Notes under the pieces: generated by a model
What the model was told of the DNA's origin: nothing
What the model saw: the letters and a program-made list of their open reading frames with translations, nothing else
The model's database searches: none
DNA from: Alkalicoccobacillus porphyridii
Lineage (GTDB): Bacteria > Bacillota > Bacilli > Bacillales > Bacillaceae_D
Direction of reading: 5' to 3'
Length of the DNA stretch: 64,000 bases
NCBI RefSeq assembly: GCF_007293315.1
Contig: NZ_VLXZ01000003.1
Span: 1 to 64,000, forward strand
In this document: one piece after another, positions 32,883 to 42,812 of the stretch
How positions within the stretch are numbered: position 1 is the stretch's first letter
Layout of the letters: each line of letters opens with the position of its first letter
Position numbers and translations under genes: made by a program

Positions 32883-34301
32883 CTACCATAATCCAAGCAG
32901 CTTCCACCATAGTCCGCCAATACCAATCCACACTGTGATATGAATAATCGAAATGATAAAACCGAGTGACCACCACTTCTGTTGCGTCACATAACCCGTA
33001 CCAAAGAATACAGGGGCTGGACCACTCCCATAATGCGTCGTACAACCAAATAAGTTGCTAAAGAACCCGAGTAACAACGCTGATAATAAAGGTGGCGCTC
33101 CTGCTGCGACAATGACTGACAGGAAAGCGGCATACATGGCACTTACATGGGCTGTATTGCTCGCAAAAAAGTAATGAGAGTAAAAGTAAACAATGGCGAG
33201 AATGACAAGGGTATATGTCCACCCTAACCCTTGAACAGTGCCCTGCATCATTTCACTAAACCATGGGATCATGCCTAAGCTGTTTAGATATTCAGCCATC
33301 ATGACTAAAACCGAAAACCAAACTAGCGTATCCCAAGCTCCCTCTTCCTTTTTGATATCCGACCATGACAATACGTTGGTTACGAGTAATGTCACCAGAC
33401 CAATAAAAGCAGCTGCCGTTGCATCAATCCTTATGTACGATCCAGTCATCCATAGAGTTAAGAGTAGAATAAATACGGCAATCATAAACCACTCATCTCG
33501 CTTGAGTGCTCCCATCTCCTGCAGCTTTTCCATCGCCAATGCAGGTGCCCCAGGCGTTTCTTTGACCTCTGGGGGGTAAAGCTTATAAATCACTACCGGA
33601 ATTAATAATAAGCTTACAATTCCAGGAACAATGGCTGCCAGCATCCACCCCGTCCATGTAATCTCTTGTCCTGTGATATTAAAAGCAATTTGAGCAGCCA
33701 AAGGGTTTGCTGCCATTGCCGTAAGAAACATTGCAGAAGTAATCATGTCACCTTGAAAGGAGGAAGTAATGAGGAAAGATCCTACTTTCCATTCTGTTCC
33801 ATTGTCAGGCTTTGACCCATATGCTTCAGAAAGGGAACGAACAATGGGCATAATGATTCCACCTGCTCTTGCCGTGTTAGACGGCATGGCTGGAGCTAGC
33901 ATTAAATCACTAACAATTAATGAATAGGAGAGACCGAGTGTTTTTCTCCCAAATAATCGAACAAAAAAATAAGCAATTCTAGCACCAAGTCCTGTTTTAA
34001 TGAACCCTCTTGAGATAAAAAAAGCTATGACAATGAGCCATATTGTACTGTTCTGAAATCCACTTAACGCCTCTCCCATTTCCAATGTTCCTGTAATGAC
34101 CACAGCTGTTAATCCTAAGATAGCCACACTGCCCATGGGCAATGGTTTAATAATTAATCCAGTGATCGTAGCTACAAAAATAGCAAATAGCTGCCAGGCT
34201 ATTGGGTCTAGTCCGCTTGGAACAGGCATAAACCAGACTACTACTCCTATTAGGATAATGATGAGTAAGCGCAGGTAACGCACCTCAGTGGTCGTCTTCA
34301 T
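32883..34301 (-). CDS. yflS: DASS-family anion symporter, malate/2-oxoglutarate type (YflS-like)
   Basis: A 472-residue permease with about 12-13 membrane segments of the SLC13-type CitT/SodiT1 branch, close in length to B. subtilis YflS (malate transport). Motifs are FQNSTIWLIVIAFFISRGF, LAPAMPSNTARAGGIIMPI and GCTTHYGSGPAPVFFG. It differs in branch from the SLC13 gene at 17683, so the strain has two distinct dicarboxylate uptake types. AATGGAGTGA precedes ATG 34301. The neighbour context does not fix the substrate. Confidence 0.83.
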   Translation of the reverse strand: MKTTTEVRYLRLLIIILIGVVVWFMPVPSGLDPIAWQLFAIFVATITGLIIKPLPMGSVAILGLTAVVITGTLEMGEALSGFQNSTIWLIVIAFFISRGFIKTGLGARIAYFFVRLFGRKTLGLSYSLIVSDLMLAPAMPSNTARAGGIIMPIVRSLSEAYGSKPDNGTEWKVGSFLITSSFQGDMITSAMFLTAMAANPLAAQIAFNITGQEITWTGWMLAAIVPGIVSLLLIPVVIYKLYPPEVKETPGAPALAMEKLQEMGALKRDEWFMIAVFILLLTLWMTGSYIRIDATAAAFIGLVTLLVTNVLSWSDIKKEEGAWDTLVWFSVLVMMAEYLNSLGMIPWFSEMMQGTVQGLGWTYTLVILAIVYFYSHYFFASNTAHVSAMYAAFLSVIVAAGAPPLLSALLLGFFSNLFGCTTHYGSGPAPVFFGTGYVTQQKWWSLGFIISIIHITVWIGIGGLWWKLLGLW

Positions 34302-34420
34302 ATCTTCACTCCATTAATTCTTGTCTAATACTTCCTAATAGTTTGTGATACATACTGTTCTTCATACATTGGTTTTGGCAAACATAAAAAGAATGGCTGT
34401 TTCTATCATTCTGGCTCTAC

Positions 34421-34556
34421 GGCGCCGCTACAGGGTTCCCCTTCCGCTAACGTTCTGACTTAAACAATTTAAGAAATTTCGCAGTCTTAAAAAGATAATT
34501 TTTCAGTGACCTCCTTTTCATCCCGCAGGTGTCAGCCCTCAAATTACGTCCGCTAG
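34421..34556 (+). repeat. B element with deleted core plus A tail (copy 4)
   Basis: GCGCCGCTACAGGG jumps directly to TTCCCCTTCCGCTAACG, so the palindromic core is lost, while the flank TTCGCAGTCTTAAAAAGA, the B end TTTTTCAGTGACC and the A tail (34530-34554) remain. Deletion between the paired arms is typical of replication slippage at hairpins. The 405-base gap holds only this and a terminator. Confidence 0.7.
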
Positions 34557-34643
34557 TGATGGGAAAGGGACTTGTTTAGCTCAATTCCTCTACATTAACC
34601 GTAGGTAGAACCATAGAATTCAACAACATCATAAACCTACACA

Positions 34644-34672
34644 AAAATCCGAACATACTTTTTTCAGTCATG
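34644..34672 (-). terminator. Terminator of the DhaL-like gene
   Basis: On the minus strand ATCCGAACAT and ATGTTCGGAT pair around a 13-base loop, followed by TTTTTGTG. It lies 35 bases after the gene's stop. Confidence 0.75.
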
Positions 34673-34706
34673 TTCGGATAGGGGCATGCATTTTTAATTT
34701 TGGGTA

Positions 34707-35342
34707 TTAATTCTTGATGGAGTCCTTTTCGGCCTCTGTTAAGACATTTGTTAATGCTTGAAATAGATAGTAACTTGAAACAACACCTGGGTCTAAGAAT
34801 CCAATTGATTTATTGCCTCGCTTTGCTGCTTCCCCTTTTTGTGCCGTTAAATATTTTGAGGTTTTTAACGCACTCTTCGCAGCATCTTCGAACACTAGAT
34901 AGTTAGGATGGGTTTGCTTCTCAACTGCATCTGCTACTGAAGCCCACACATCAATTAATGTTTTGTCTCCACGCTTCGTATCTCCAATTTGCTTCATCTT
35001 CACGACAGCGGTTTGCAGCCCTGCTCCAAACTGTTTAATCGTTACGTCGTTGCCATGTAGCTCTTTTGACATCTCAAGGAAAGCTTCCCCGTAGAGATGG
35101 ACCGCCGCTGATTCTGTTTCCTTTTGAAGGACTGAACCTACATAGTTAAATATAGAGCCAAGCGACGTCACCTCGTTTGGCCAATTAGACTCTAGTTGAC
35201 GAAATGCACCAATCACGTTCTGACCATGGTCTCCATCTCCTACATAATGGTCAAGCGTGGAAAGATATTCTTCATCCTGCTTTAGTTTCTGTACGCAGTT
35301 TTTTATCCATCTTTCTACTAGTTCAGCTGTAATCTCAGGCAT
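34707..35342 (-). CDS. Orphan DhaL-family protein (dihydroxyacetone kinase ADP-binding subunit)
   Basis: A 211-residue DAK2/DhaL-type protein. The nucleotide and magnesium-binding motif VGDGDHGQN (about residue 36), GDKTLIDVW and KSIGFLDPGV are kept, but the loop GGASGPLYG of true DhaL is changed to ESAAVHLYG. ATG 35342 is preferred to 35351, which would abut the ribosome binding site GGGGG. No dhaK or dhaM lies nearby, so it either partners with a distant DhaK or has another phosphotransfer or regulatory role. Confidence 0.75.
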   Translation of the reverse strand: MPEITAELVERWIKNCVQKLKQDEEYLSTLDHYVGDGDHGQNVIGAFRQLESNWPNEVTSLGSIFNYVGSVLQKETESAAVHLYGEAFLEMSKELHGNDVTIKQFGAGLQTAVVKMKQIGDTKRGDKTLIDVWASVADAVEKQTHPNYLVFEDAAKSALKTSKYLTAQKGEAAKRGNKSIGFLDPGVVSSYYLFQALTNVLTEAEKDSIKN

Positions 35343-35464
35343 AATGATCATCCCCCGACATTTAAATATTCTTAAGTAATCAATACCCTTTCTCTATTTA
35401 TTAAATCATCCATCTTTAAACGTAAGAGATAGGGCTACACTTTTGGGTGACCTTTACGCTAAAG

Positions 35465-35507
35465 AAAAAAGTGGGTAACGTCATCGATGACATTACCCAC
35501 TTTTTTA
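35465..35507 (-). terminator. Terminator of the DgcW-like gene
   Basis: GTGGGTAACGTCAT (35471-35484) pairs with ATGACATTACCCAC (35487-35500) with one mismatch; A and T runs flank both sides. It is nearly the same palindrome as at 24705 and 57104. Confidence 0.85.
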
Positions 35508-35522
35508 CTATGTTTCTTACCT

Positions 35523-37913
35523 TTATATAGCTGCCTTATTCAAATAAAGCGCCTCTACCTCATTAGCAGGAAGCGGTTTACTAAAATAGTATCCCTGAAT
35601 TTCCATCGATTTGTTTTGCATAAGAAAATCTAACTGATCCTTTGTCTCAATACCTTCAGCGGTAACATTCATCTTAAGGTGTTTAGCCATAGAAATGATG
35701 GTTGATACAATGGCTCGATCGTGATCATTCCTTGTAATATCGTTAATAAAAGATCGATCAATTTTCAGGCGAGTGATAGGAAATTGCTTTAAATAACTCA
35801 AAGAACTATAACCTGTCCCAAAATCATCAAGGCTAATTTTCACACCAAGATCACTTAGCTTCTGTAAGGTAACCGTTGACGTTTCAGCATCCATCATCAT
35901 ACCTTCTGTAATCTCTAGTTCTAAATACTTCGCCTCTAAACCTGTTTCATGAAGGACATATTGAATATGTTGGTCAAAGTCCGACTCATGAAATTGTTGA
36001 GATGAAAGGTTAACTGCTATAGGAACACGAAATCCGCCTTCCTCCTGCCATATTTTCATTTGCTGGCAAGCCTTTTTTAAAACCCATGTTCCAATTTCAA
36101 AGATAAGCCCAGTCTCCTCAGCAACTGGAAGGAAAACACCTGGAGCAAGCAGGCCTTTATCTGGATGCTCCCATCTTACAAGTGCTTCCACCCCAGACAC
36201 CGTCTGCCCGTCCACTGAAAACTTAGGTTGATAATGGAGAATTAATTCATTGTTAGCTATCCCTTTTCTTAAATCTGATTCTAACTCTAACTTCTCTTCG
36301 ATTTGTGTATTAAAGTCTTTTGCATAAAAACGGTATCCATTTTTTACGTTCTTTTTCACTTCATACATGGCAATATCCGCATTTCTAAGCAGTTCATCAG
36401 GCTGATCTCCATCATCTGGGTATACCGCTAGACCGATACTTGCTGAAATGTATAAGTCGTGCTCCTTTAGATGAAATGGCTTTTGAATGACCTCTACAAT
36501 ATGCTCAGCAAATGTGGCTACTGATTTTCTATTTTGATAATTTCTATATATGATTACAAATTCATCTCCGCCAAATCTTGCAAGGGTGATGTCCTCATTT
36601 TTAGTGGACTGGCTAATTCTCTTACTAACTTTCTTTAAAAATAGATCCCCATACATATGCCCGAGTGAATCATTTATCATTTTAAATCGATCAATGTCCA
36701 ACGCTAATATGGCAAAGGATTGCTTGGTAGACTCACAATATTGAATAGTATCTTTCATCAATTCATTAAATTTCCGTCTGTTTGGCAGACCTGTTAATTC
36801 GTCATGATACGCTAAATGTTCAATTTGTTTAGTTGACTGCTTTTCAAATGATATATCCCGCATCATAATATGTATGCCAGCTACTTTTTCAGCAATAATG
36901 ACTGGTAGATGCATTACCTTCACATCTATACGAGCGCCGTCCGGTCTGACAAAACTCGTCTCGTAGCTTTTGCGATTAAATGGTTGAAAGTCTTTAAATA
37001 AACCCAATTCATGAATGGTCTTATTTAGAAACCGGCTCTCTGGCATACCTGTAATCTGTTCAACAGATGGGTTCACACGCAAGATGCGTCCTTCTTGGTT
37101 CACCGAAAGAATTCCGTCATTATTGTGATCATATAGCGAACGATACCAACGCTCTTGCCGCTCAATATCAGTATTTTTTTCGTTAAAGCGTTTATTTAGA
37201 TAGATACCAGCCATCGTTAAGCAAAAGGAAATGAACGTGGCTGCAGCAATCCAAAAAGCAAATCTTTGTGGATTGATTAACCCTTCACTTTGCGAATGAA
37301 CTGTATAAAGAGTAAATGTGGCTGCTGCCATACCGGTGTAATGCATGCCTGTAATAGCAACAGCCATAATTAATCCGCTTCCTATTTTGTAGAGCACTGC
37401 GTTAGGTGATTGTGTTGCTTTCAATTCTAATAATAGCCATAAGGCAGCAAAGGAGGCTAACGCTGCGATTGCTACTGATAGGGCAACCGTTCCCCAGTCA
37501 TAGGTGATCTCAAGCGACATGGCGGCCATTCCAACATAATGCATACCTGAAATAGCAGCGGCCATCAGCAGACCACCAAAGAATAATATCATCGTATCAT
37601 TAGGCTTTTTAAGCCCTACAATAAAAAGCGCAATAGCGGACGCAATAATGGCAAATACTATGGATAGAACGACAATGCCAATATGATAATAAACGGGAAT
37701 CGGAAAAGAATACGCAAGCATCCCAACAAAGTGCATAGACCAAATTCCTAAACCCATTGAGACTGCCCCAAATGAAAGCCAAAGCCATTTTCCTTTTCCA
37801 TGTTCATATTGAACCCTTCCAGACAAATCCAAAGCGGAGTAAGAAGTTAACGTGGCAATTAGGTAGGACAATAACACAAGCGACACATTATAAGATCCGT
37901 GAAAATGCTCCAT
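35523..37913 (-). CDS. dgcW: MHYT-PAS-GGDEF-EAL protein (DgcW/YkoW-like)
   Basis: A 796-residue membrane c-di-GMP enzyme with the domain order of B. subtilis DgcW (YkoW). The N-terminal MHYT domain has seven membrane segments with MHFVGML, MHYVGMAAMS and MHYTGMAAA, thought to bind a metal and sense a diatomic gas or redox state. A PAS domain (about 255-370) follows, then GGDEF (385-540) with intact RFGGDEF, and EAL (550-790) with VEALVRWEHP, NLSSQQFHE, LEITEGMMMD, SLDDFGTGYSS and TAEGIET. ATG 37913 has AGAAGGGG upstream. Both catalytic sites look intact. Confidence 0.88.
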   Translation of the reverse strand: MEHFHGSYNVSLVLLSYLIATLTSYSALDLSGRVQYEHGKGKWLWLSFGAVSMGLGIWSMHFVGMLAYSFPIPVYYHIGIVVLSIVFAIIASAIALFIVGLKKPNDTMILFFGGLLMAAAISGMHYVGMAAMSLEITYDWGTVALSVAIAALASFAALWLLLELKATQSPNAVLYKIGSGLIMAVAITGMHYTGMAAATFTLYTVHSQSEGLINPQRFAFWIAAATFISFCLTMAGIYLNKRFNEKNTDIERQERWYRSLYDHNNDGILSVNQEGRILRVNPSVEQITGMPESRFLNKTIHELGLFKDFQPFNRKSYETSFVRPDGARIDVKVMHLPVIIAEKVAGIHIMMRDISFEKQSTKQIEHLAYHDELTGLPNRRKFNELMKDTIQYCESTKQSFAILALDIDRFKMINDSLGHMYGDLFLKKVSKRISQSTKNEDITLARFGGDEFVIIYRNYQNRKSVATFAEHIVEVIQKPFHLKEHDLYISASIGLAVYPDDGDQPDELLRNADIAMYEVKKNVKNGYRFYAKDFNTQIEEKLELESDLRKGIANNELILHYQPKFSVDGQTVSGVEALVRWEHPDKGLLAPGVFLPVAEETGLIFEIGTWVLKKACQQMKIWQEEGGFRVPIAVNLSSQQFHESDFDQHIQYVLHETGLEAKYLELEITEGMMMDAETSTVTLQKLSDLGVKISLDDFGTGYSSLSYLKQFPITRLKIDRSFINDITRNDHDRAIVSTIISMAKHLKMNVTAEGIETKDQLDFLMQNKSMEIQGYYFSKPLPANEVEALYLNKAAI

Positions 37914-38141
37914 TATGAAATCCCCTTCTATAGTCAAACAGAATCGAGGTTAATTAATAACATTTCTCAATAAAACAGATAATTAGACCCATTAGATCAC
38001 AACTATATACCTATTTTACCATAAAAAAATGAAACAAGATGTATTATTTCGCATCATTCTCGCTAATGGTTTTCAAGTTCTAATAATGAGGGTAGGCTTA
38101 ATAAGAGTTTTTGCCAACATCTATAGAAGGAGCACAATATT

Positions 38142-39176
38142 ATGAGTGATCGTGTTAAATGGATTGATGCCGCAAAAGGAATTGGCATCATTCTAGTCGT
38201 TATGAGTCATGCACCCATTCATGATTCGATTAAGAATTTTTTATTTGCGTTTCACATGCCTATGTTTTTTTATTTATCTGGCATTGTTTATAAGACTTCA
38301 TCCTTGCCAACGTCTACTTTTATATTAAAAAAAGCACGGGGATTGTTACTTCCATACTTTATCTTTTCATTTATCACATATATTGTTTGGTTTTTCGTTA
38401 CTCGACATTTCCCTTTTACTTCGGGAGATCAAGTAGATCCTATCGTGCCATTTTCCGGCATCTTTATCTCTACACCTGTAGATTATCAATTAACGTATAA
38501 TCCAGCTATATGGTTTCTCACTTGCTTGTTCGTAGTTGAGGTTTTGTTCTACTTGTATCAGCGTCTTTCAAAAGGGCGTTGGTTGCCCATCTTACTTATA
38601 GGCTGTGGTTTCATTGGATACCTAAGTTCTATCATTATTTCATCTAATGTCTTACCTTGGAGTATTCTTGTAGCCTTAACTGCTATTGTTTTTTATGGTC
38701 TTGGGTATGCAACGAAACACCTTTGGAAGTCCTATTCATGGCGTTCTGTCCTTATAGTCGGAGCGGCTTTGTACGCCATCACGTTTATTGCACAAGGATT
38801 AAACACGGAGAGAATTGATATGCGGGGTAATATTTATGGGGAGATTTGGTACTTTTATATCGGCGCAACTGCGGGGTTGATAGCAACCATTTTACTCGCT
38901 CATAAGCTTGCTCGGTTTCATTACCTCGTCTACCTTGGACAATATTCCATTGTTATTCTTTTGCTTCATTTTCCTGCTTTAAATCTTATGAAGGCCTCTG
39001 TTTACTATGGGCTAAATATGGAGATGGCTGAAACGACGACTCTTCCTTGGACATTATTCTATACTGTGAGTACGTTACTTCTCATGGTTCCATGTATCAT
39101 CTTTCTTAAGAAATACCCTTTCCTTCTTGGAAAGAAAAAACCAAAGAAATCACAGCGCACCGTAAAACCGGCATAA
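38142..39176 (+). CDS. Membrane acyltransferase, OafA/fucose-4-O-acetylase-like
   Basis: A 344-residue integral membrane protein of acyltransferase family 3 with about ten membrane segments. The family start is WIDAAKGIGIILVVMSHAP, with the conserved His of the acyl-transfer site, followed by FAFHMPMFFYLSGI. The C-terminus is basic (KKKPKKSQR). GAAGGAG precedes ATG 38142. It may O-acetylate a cell-wall polymer or extracellular polysaccharide; the nearby LTA synthase makes an envelope role plausible. Confidence 0.83.
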   Translation: MSDRVKWIDAAKGIGIILVVMSHAPIHDSIKNFLFAFHMPMFFYLSGIVYKTSSLPTSTFILKKARGLLLPYFIFSFITYIVWFFVTRHFPFTSGDQVDPIVPFSGIFISTPVDYQLTYNPAIWFLTCLFVVEVLFYLYQRLSKGRWLPILLIGCGFIGYLSSIIISSNVLPWSILVALTAIVFYGLGYATKHLWKSYSWRSVLIVGAALYAITFIAQGLNTERIDMRGNIYGEIWYFYIGATAGLIATILLAHKLARFHYLVYLGQYSIVILLLHFPALNLMKASVYYGLNMEMAETTTLPWTLFYTVSTLLLMVPCIIFLKKYPFLLGKKKPKKSQRTVKPA

Positions 39177-39273
39177 AGTAGTGAAGCATTTTAAAGAGGA
39201 GTCATTAGTCACACAAAGCAGGCTGAGACAAAACATAAAATCTTTCATTTTTAACGCGAACATTGCAACAAAT

Positions 39274-39394
39274 CCGCTACAGGAGAAACCCTCGCTTTCC
39301 ACGGGCACGGCCTCAGCCCTTGAAGCGGAAAACCACCCCTTCAATGTCTTCAGACTCGTGCTGTGCCGTAGGAGTCTCAGGTTCTCCTTACGCT
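39274..39394 (+). repeat. Dispersed B core (copy 5)
   Basis: From CCGCTACAGGAGAAACCC to GGTTCTCCTTACGCT, with CGCTTTCCACGGGCACGG and TGCCGTAGGAGTCT as inner arms. There are no A flanks. It fills most of the 325-base gap between the acyltransferase and the LTA synthase terminator; I see no gene there. Confidence 0.75.
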
Positions 39395-39407
39395 AGTTAA
39401 GATGAAA

Positions 39408-39455
39408 ACACGAAAAGACGATGAATCCTAGTTAGGATCCTTCGTCTTTTCTTTA
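39408..39455 (-). terminator. Terminator of the LTA synthase gene
   Basis: AAAAGACGA and TCGTCTTTT pair as outer arms with an inner ATCCTA/TAGGAT stem, followed by T-rich sequence in both directions. It lies about 50 bases after the LTA synthase stop. Confidence 0.7.
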
Positions 39456-39501
39456 TGTTCATATACTTTTGTCTAGCCTTCTTTTGAGATGTTCAGCCTT
39501 T

Positions 39502-41418
39502 CTATTCAGTTGACTTTGTTCCGTAGAAGTACTCTTTAGGCTTAACTGGTTCAAAATTTGAGATGGAATGAAATCTGAGCAAATCCTGATATAACACGTC
39601 ATCAGAGAGCTGAAGCTGTTCGCTTACTTTTTCCATTAAGCGCTCTGTTTCCTGATTTGATTCAAGCACCTCACCAGACGCAGTATCATACATAGTGCCA
39701 GCTACACTTGTATACGTCGGTGTGACAAAGCTTCCATCACGAAACGCCACAGTCTCATCATGCTCATCAGAAAATAAATCTGTTCCAAAGGTGATATATG
39801 GCTTTGCGTCTACTCCTTGCAAATGAAGCAGCGTCGGCATGACATCAATTTCCCCACCAAACGTGTGCTTTACTCCACCCTCCATGCCAGGAACACGGAT
39901 CATAAAGGGAACTCGTTGATTTTGCGCATTTTGGTAAGGCGTGATCTCTGTATCAAGCACCTCTGACATCGCACGATTATGATTTTCAGAAATTCCTTGA
40001 TGATCTCCATATAACACAATAACTGAATCCTCAAACAAGCCCGCTTCCTTCAAATCATCAAAAAATTGTTCAACAGCCTCATCTAAATACCGCGCTGTCT
40101 GAAAGTAGCCATCTACCGTTTTATCTCCTGTTGTCCCACGTGCTAAAGACGCATCCTCTTCATCCAGGATAAATGGGTAGTGATTCGTTAAGGTAATAAG
40201 ATGAGCATAAAAAGGCTGATCTAAGGACTCTAGCATCGGAATAGATTCCTTAAAAAACGGCTTATCCTTTAATCCCAGATTCACCACAGCATCATCCTCC
40301 ATATGATACGAGGAGGCATCGAAGAAATAATCAATACCAAACTGTTTGTAAATCTGATCCCGGTTCCAAAAGGATTTGTAATCCCCATGCAGAACGGCAC
40401 TTGTATGCCCCTTCTCCTGATTTAAAACGGCCGGTAGCGATTGAAAGGTGTTTTGACCTTTGGTGACAAATGCAGCACCCGTTGGCAGACCAAAGATACT
40501 ATTATCTAGGATGAGCTCTGCATCCGAGGTTTTCCCTTGACCCGTTTGATGAAAAAACTGATCAAAATACTGGATGTCATCCTCGCCATGCGCTAGACGA
40601 TTTAAAAAAGGTGTGACCTCTTCGCCATCCAATTCATAATCAATCAGAAAGGATTGAAAGCTTTCTAAATGAATCTTAATTATGTTCTTGCCTTCAGCTA
40701 TACCAAACAGCTCTTCATTTGGCTCCGCGTAATGCGAGGAGGTATAGTGCTTAGCATTTGTAAGGTCATCACTGCTAGCATACGCTCGTTGAGATTCCAT
40801 TTGTGCCGTTTGGATGCCATCATAGATCGTATAGTTATATAACCCTAAATACTTCACAATATAATTCCGATCAAAGGTTCTTGTCAGCAGCTGTGGTCGA
40901 TCAATTTCAGCAAGTGTCAGGTTTACTGTAAAAATGACCAGACTTGCCATAATGGCTAGAGAAGCCATGCTTTTTCTCAGGCGAACCTCGGTTATCTCCA
41001 CTTTTCGAAGTAGAAAGATTAAAATAGCTACATCCAAAAAGTATAAAAAATCATAGCCATACATGGTGGAAAAAATACCATCAGTCATATTACTGACGTT
41101 ATCAGTCTGTAGCAAGTTAGGTAACGTCAAAAAATCATCAAAAAACCGGTAAAACATAATATTTGAATACAGCGTAACCGTCATTAAAATGCTTAGTATG
41201 ACGATCCACCAACATGCTCTTTTTCCCTTAGCAAATAAAGCCAACCCAAATAATAAAATCGTTGCACTAAGTGGGTTTATTAATAGCAAAAATTCTTGCA
41301 AGGACCCTTTTACTCCTAAATTAAATTCAAGCTTATACGACGTATAGGTTTTGACCCATACTAGTAAAACCGCAATCAAGAAAAAGGTTCCCTTACTGAT
41401 CTGTCGTTTTTCAAGCAT
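39502..41418 (-). CDS. yqgS: Lipoteichoic acid synthase family protein (YqgS-like)
   Basis: A 638-residue protein of the LtaS/YfnI/YqgS/YvgJ family, with the same length as B. subtilis YqgS. Five N-terminal membrane segments (to about residue 180) precede an extracellular sulfatase-fold domain (about 240-600). Metal and nucleophile motifs are IKIHLESFQSF, the catalytic Thr in GQGKTSDAEL and YGDHQGISE. It polymerises glycerol phosphate from phosphatidylglycerol, or primes it. AGAAGAG precedes ATG 41418. Confidence 0.87.
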   Translation of the reverse strand: MLEKRQISKGTFFLIAVLLVWVKTYTSYKLEFNLGVKGSLQEFLLLINPLSATILLFGLALFAKGKRACWWIVILSILMTVTLYSNIMFYRFFDDFLTLPNLLQTDNVSNMTDGIFSTMYGYDFLYFLDVAILIFLLRKVEITEVRLRKSMASLAIMASLVIFTVNLTLAEIDRPQLLTRTFDRNYIVKYLGLYNYTIYDGIQTAQMESQRAYASSDDLTNAKHYTSSHYAEPNEELFGIAEGKNIIKIHLESFQSFLIDYELDGEEVTPFLNRLAHGEDDIQYFDQFFHQTGQGKTSDAELILDNSIFGLPTGAAFVTKGQNTFQSLPAVLNQEKGHTSAVLHGDYKSFWNRDQIYKQFGIDYFFDASSYHMEDDAVVNLGLKDKPFFKESIPMLESLDQPFYAHLITLTNHYPFILDEEDASLARGTTGDKTVDGYFQTARYLDEAVEQFFDDLKEAGLFEDSVIVLYGDHQGISENHNRAMSEVLDTEITPYQNAQNQRVPFMIRVPGMEGGVKHTFGGEIDVMPTLLHLQGVDAKPYITFGTDLFSDEHDETVAFRDGSFVTPTYTSVAGTMYDTASGEVLESNQETERLMEKVSEQLQLSDDVLYQDLLRFHSISNFEPVKPKEYFYGTKSTE

Positions 41419-41548
41419 AGGATCTCTTCTTTCTCATTCAAATTCCATATAAAGCACAATATAATGTTCTGCATTCTAGACCTAAATCCTTCATCCTGCA
41501 AGGATCAAATTTTGGTTTTTATGTCTATAACCGTGAGACATTCAAGAA

Positions 41549-42175
41549 TTATTCTGGCCTCTTTATTGAAAACACGTCACTTAAAAAAGCATAATCATGT
41601 CCCGCTAATCGAGCAACTGGCATCAATGCTTCTGAGGACAAGTAGCCTTTCTCGGGATCATACACATCCTCGGCTACATGATAGCAAACCACTTTTGCAA
41701 GCAGTAAATCATTCGTAATGACCCCATACTCATTTTCTATAGGTATATGATTATGAAGTATACACTCAAAGCGAGCTTTTGCTTCTATTATGCCCGGTGT
41801 TTTGACAATTTCACTTGGTTTTACATGGAATTCTGTTCGATCAAGCTCACTTTCATTTGGCTTTAAATTTGCCGCAGTTTCATTTACACCCTCAAGGATA
41901 ACTTTATCAGTAACATGAATGACAAGTTCGTTGTTATAAAGAGCATTGCGGGCTGTGTCTTTCATTCGTCCATCCTTTCTTCCAATAGAAATAGAGACTA
42001 ATGGCGGATCCGCTGAAACCACATTAAAAAAACTAAAAGGAGCCGCATTCACGACTCCTGTATCCTCAGACGATAGGGTTGTAATAAAAGCAATAGGTCT
42101 TGGCACCACAGAACCAGAAAGAAGCCGATAGTGTTCCTGTTTTGTTAAATCAGTAGCCGTAAATGTATGGTGCAT
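41549..42175 (-). CDS. Flavin reductase family protein
   Basis: A 208-residue FMN-binding split-barrel protein (flavin reductase/DIM6-NTAB family). The N-terminal VVPRPIAFITTLSSEDTGV and the FFNVVSADPPLVSISIG segment are the FMN site. ATG 42175 has AAGGAG eight bases upstream and is preferred over GTG 42184. It lies 30 bases after the DUF gene at 42207 on the same strand and may share its transcript. The electron acceptor is unknown. Confidence 0.85.
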   Translation of the reverse strand: MHHTFTATDLTKQEHYRLLSGSVVPRPIAFITTLSSEDTGVVNAAPFSFFNVVSADPPLVSISIGRKDGRMKDTARNALYNNELVIHVTDKVILEGVNETAANLKPNESELDRTEFHVKPSEIVKTPGIIEAKARFECILHNHIPIENEYGVITNDLLLAKVVCYHVAEDVYDPEKGYLSSEALMPVARLAGHDYAFLSDVFSIKRPE

Positions 42176-42206
42176 GCCTTTCACTCCTTCATTTTTTTAA
42201 ATTATA

Positions 42207-42812
42207 TTAATCATTTGCCTCTAAATCATGCATATAATTATAAACCTTATTTATCTCTTCCTCCGCACCGAAAGCATACGTGACATTCCATATTCGGTCG
42301 ACATTCGTCCCATTTAATTCTGCATCTAAATCATGAAAAATTCGATGAAGATATCGCACAGACATTTCATCAGAGTGCTCCTCCGACACTTCTATAAGTG
42401 CTTCTGCATTCCTAAGATCATTCATCATTTCTGAGTGTGAAAGACCATAGTCCATCATCCATTGGACATCTGATTTTAATGTTCTCCATTTCTCACGCTC
42501 GGTTAGCTCGGAATGGTCTAACCGTTCAACTCCACCCCAGCCTGCCAAATGGTTCAAAAAATCATGATGCGTTTGTATGAGTTCTTTTACTTTCTCTTCT
42601 TCCCCTTCTTGAAAAACCACACGTTCCGTGGAGGCTTCATAGTCAATAATTCCTTCTGCTGCCTCTGTCTTAGTACCTAGCTCTCTCGTAGGAAGATTCT
42701 CTACTTCATTAGAGTCCGATGCAAATAAACCTTCCTGGGTCATCCCTATATAGGCAATAGCTGCGCCTGCCAACAAAATAATAATTGTTGCACCAATCGC
42801 AATATTCTTCAC
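42207..42812 (-). CDS. Membrane-anchored hypothetical protein
   Basis: A 201-residue protein with one N-terminal hydrophobic segment (about 4-24) and a mostly helical, acidic extracellular part containing HHDFLNHLAGWGG, KWRTLKSDVQWMMDYG and RYLHRIFHDLDAELNG. I do not recognise the family with certainty; similar small secreted helical proteins occur in Bacillus. The start is GTG 42812, with GAGGAG twelve bases upstream. It precedes the flavin reductase gene. Confidence 0.68.
   Translation of the reverse strand: MKNIAIGATIIILLAGAAIAYIGMTQEGLFASDSNEVENLPTRELGTKTEAAEGIIDYEASTERVVFQEGEEEKVKELIQTHHDFLNHLAGWGGVERLDHSELTEREKWRTLKSDVQWMMDYGLSHSEMMNDLRNAEALIEVSEEHSDEMSVRYLHRIFHDLDAELNGTNVDRIWNVTYAFGAEEEINKVYNYMHDLEAND

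Noticed and set aside
37972-38000. A fourth GTGATC-N17-TGTT match before the DgcW-like gene
   Set aside because: The -10-like box reads TGTT, not CGTT, and the flanking bases do not fit; one such hit can occur by chance.
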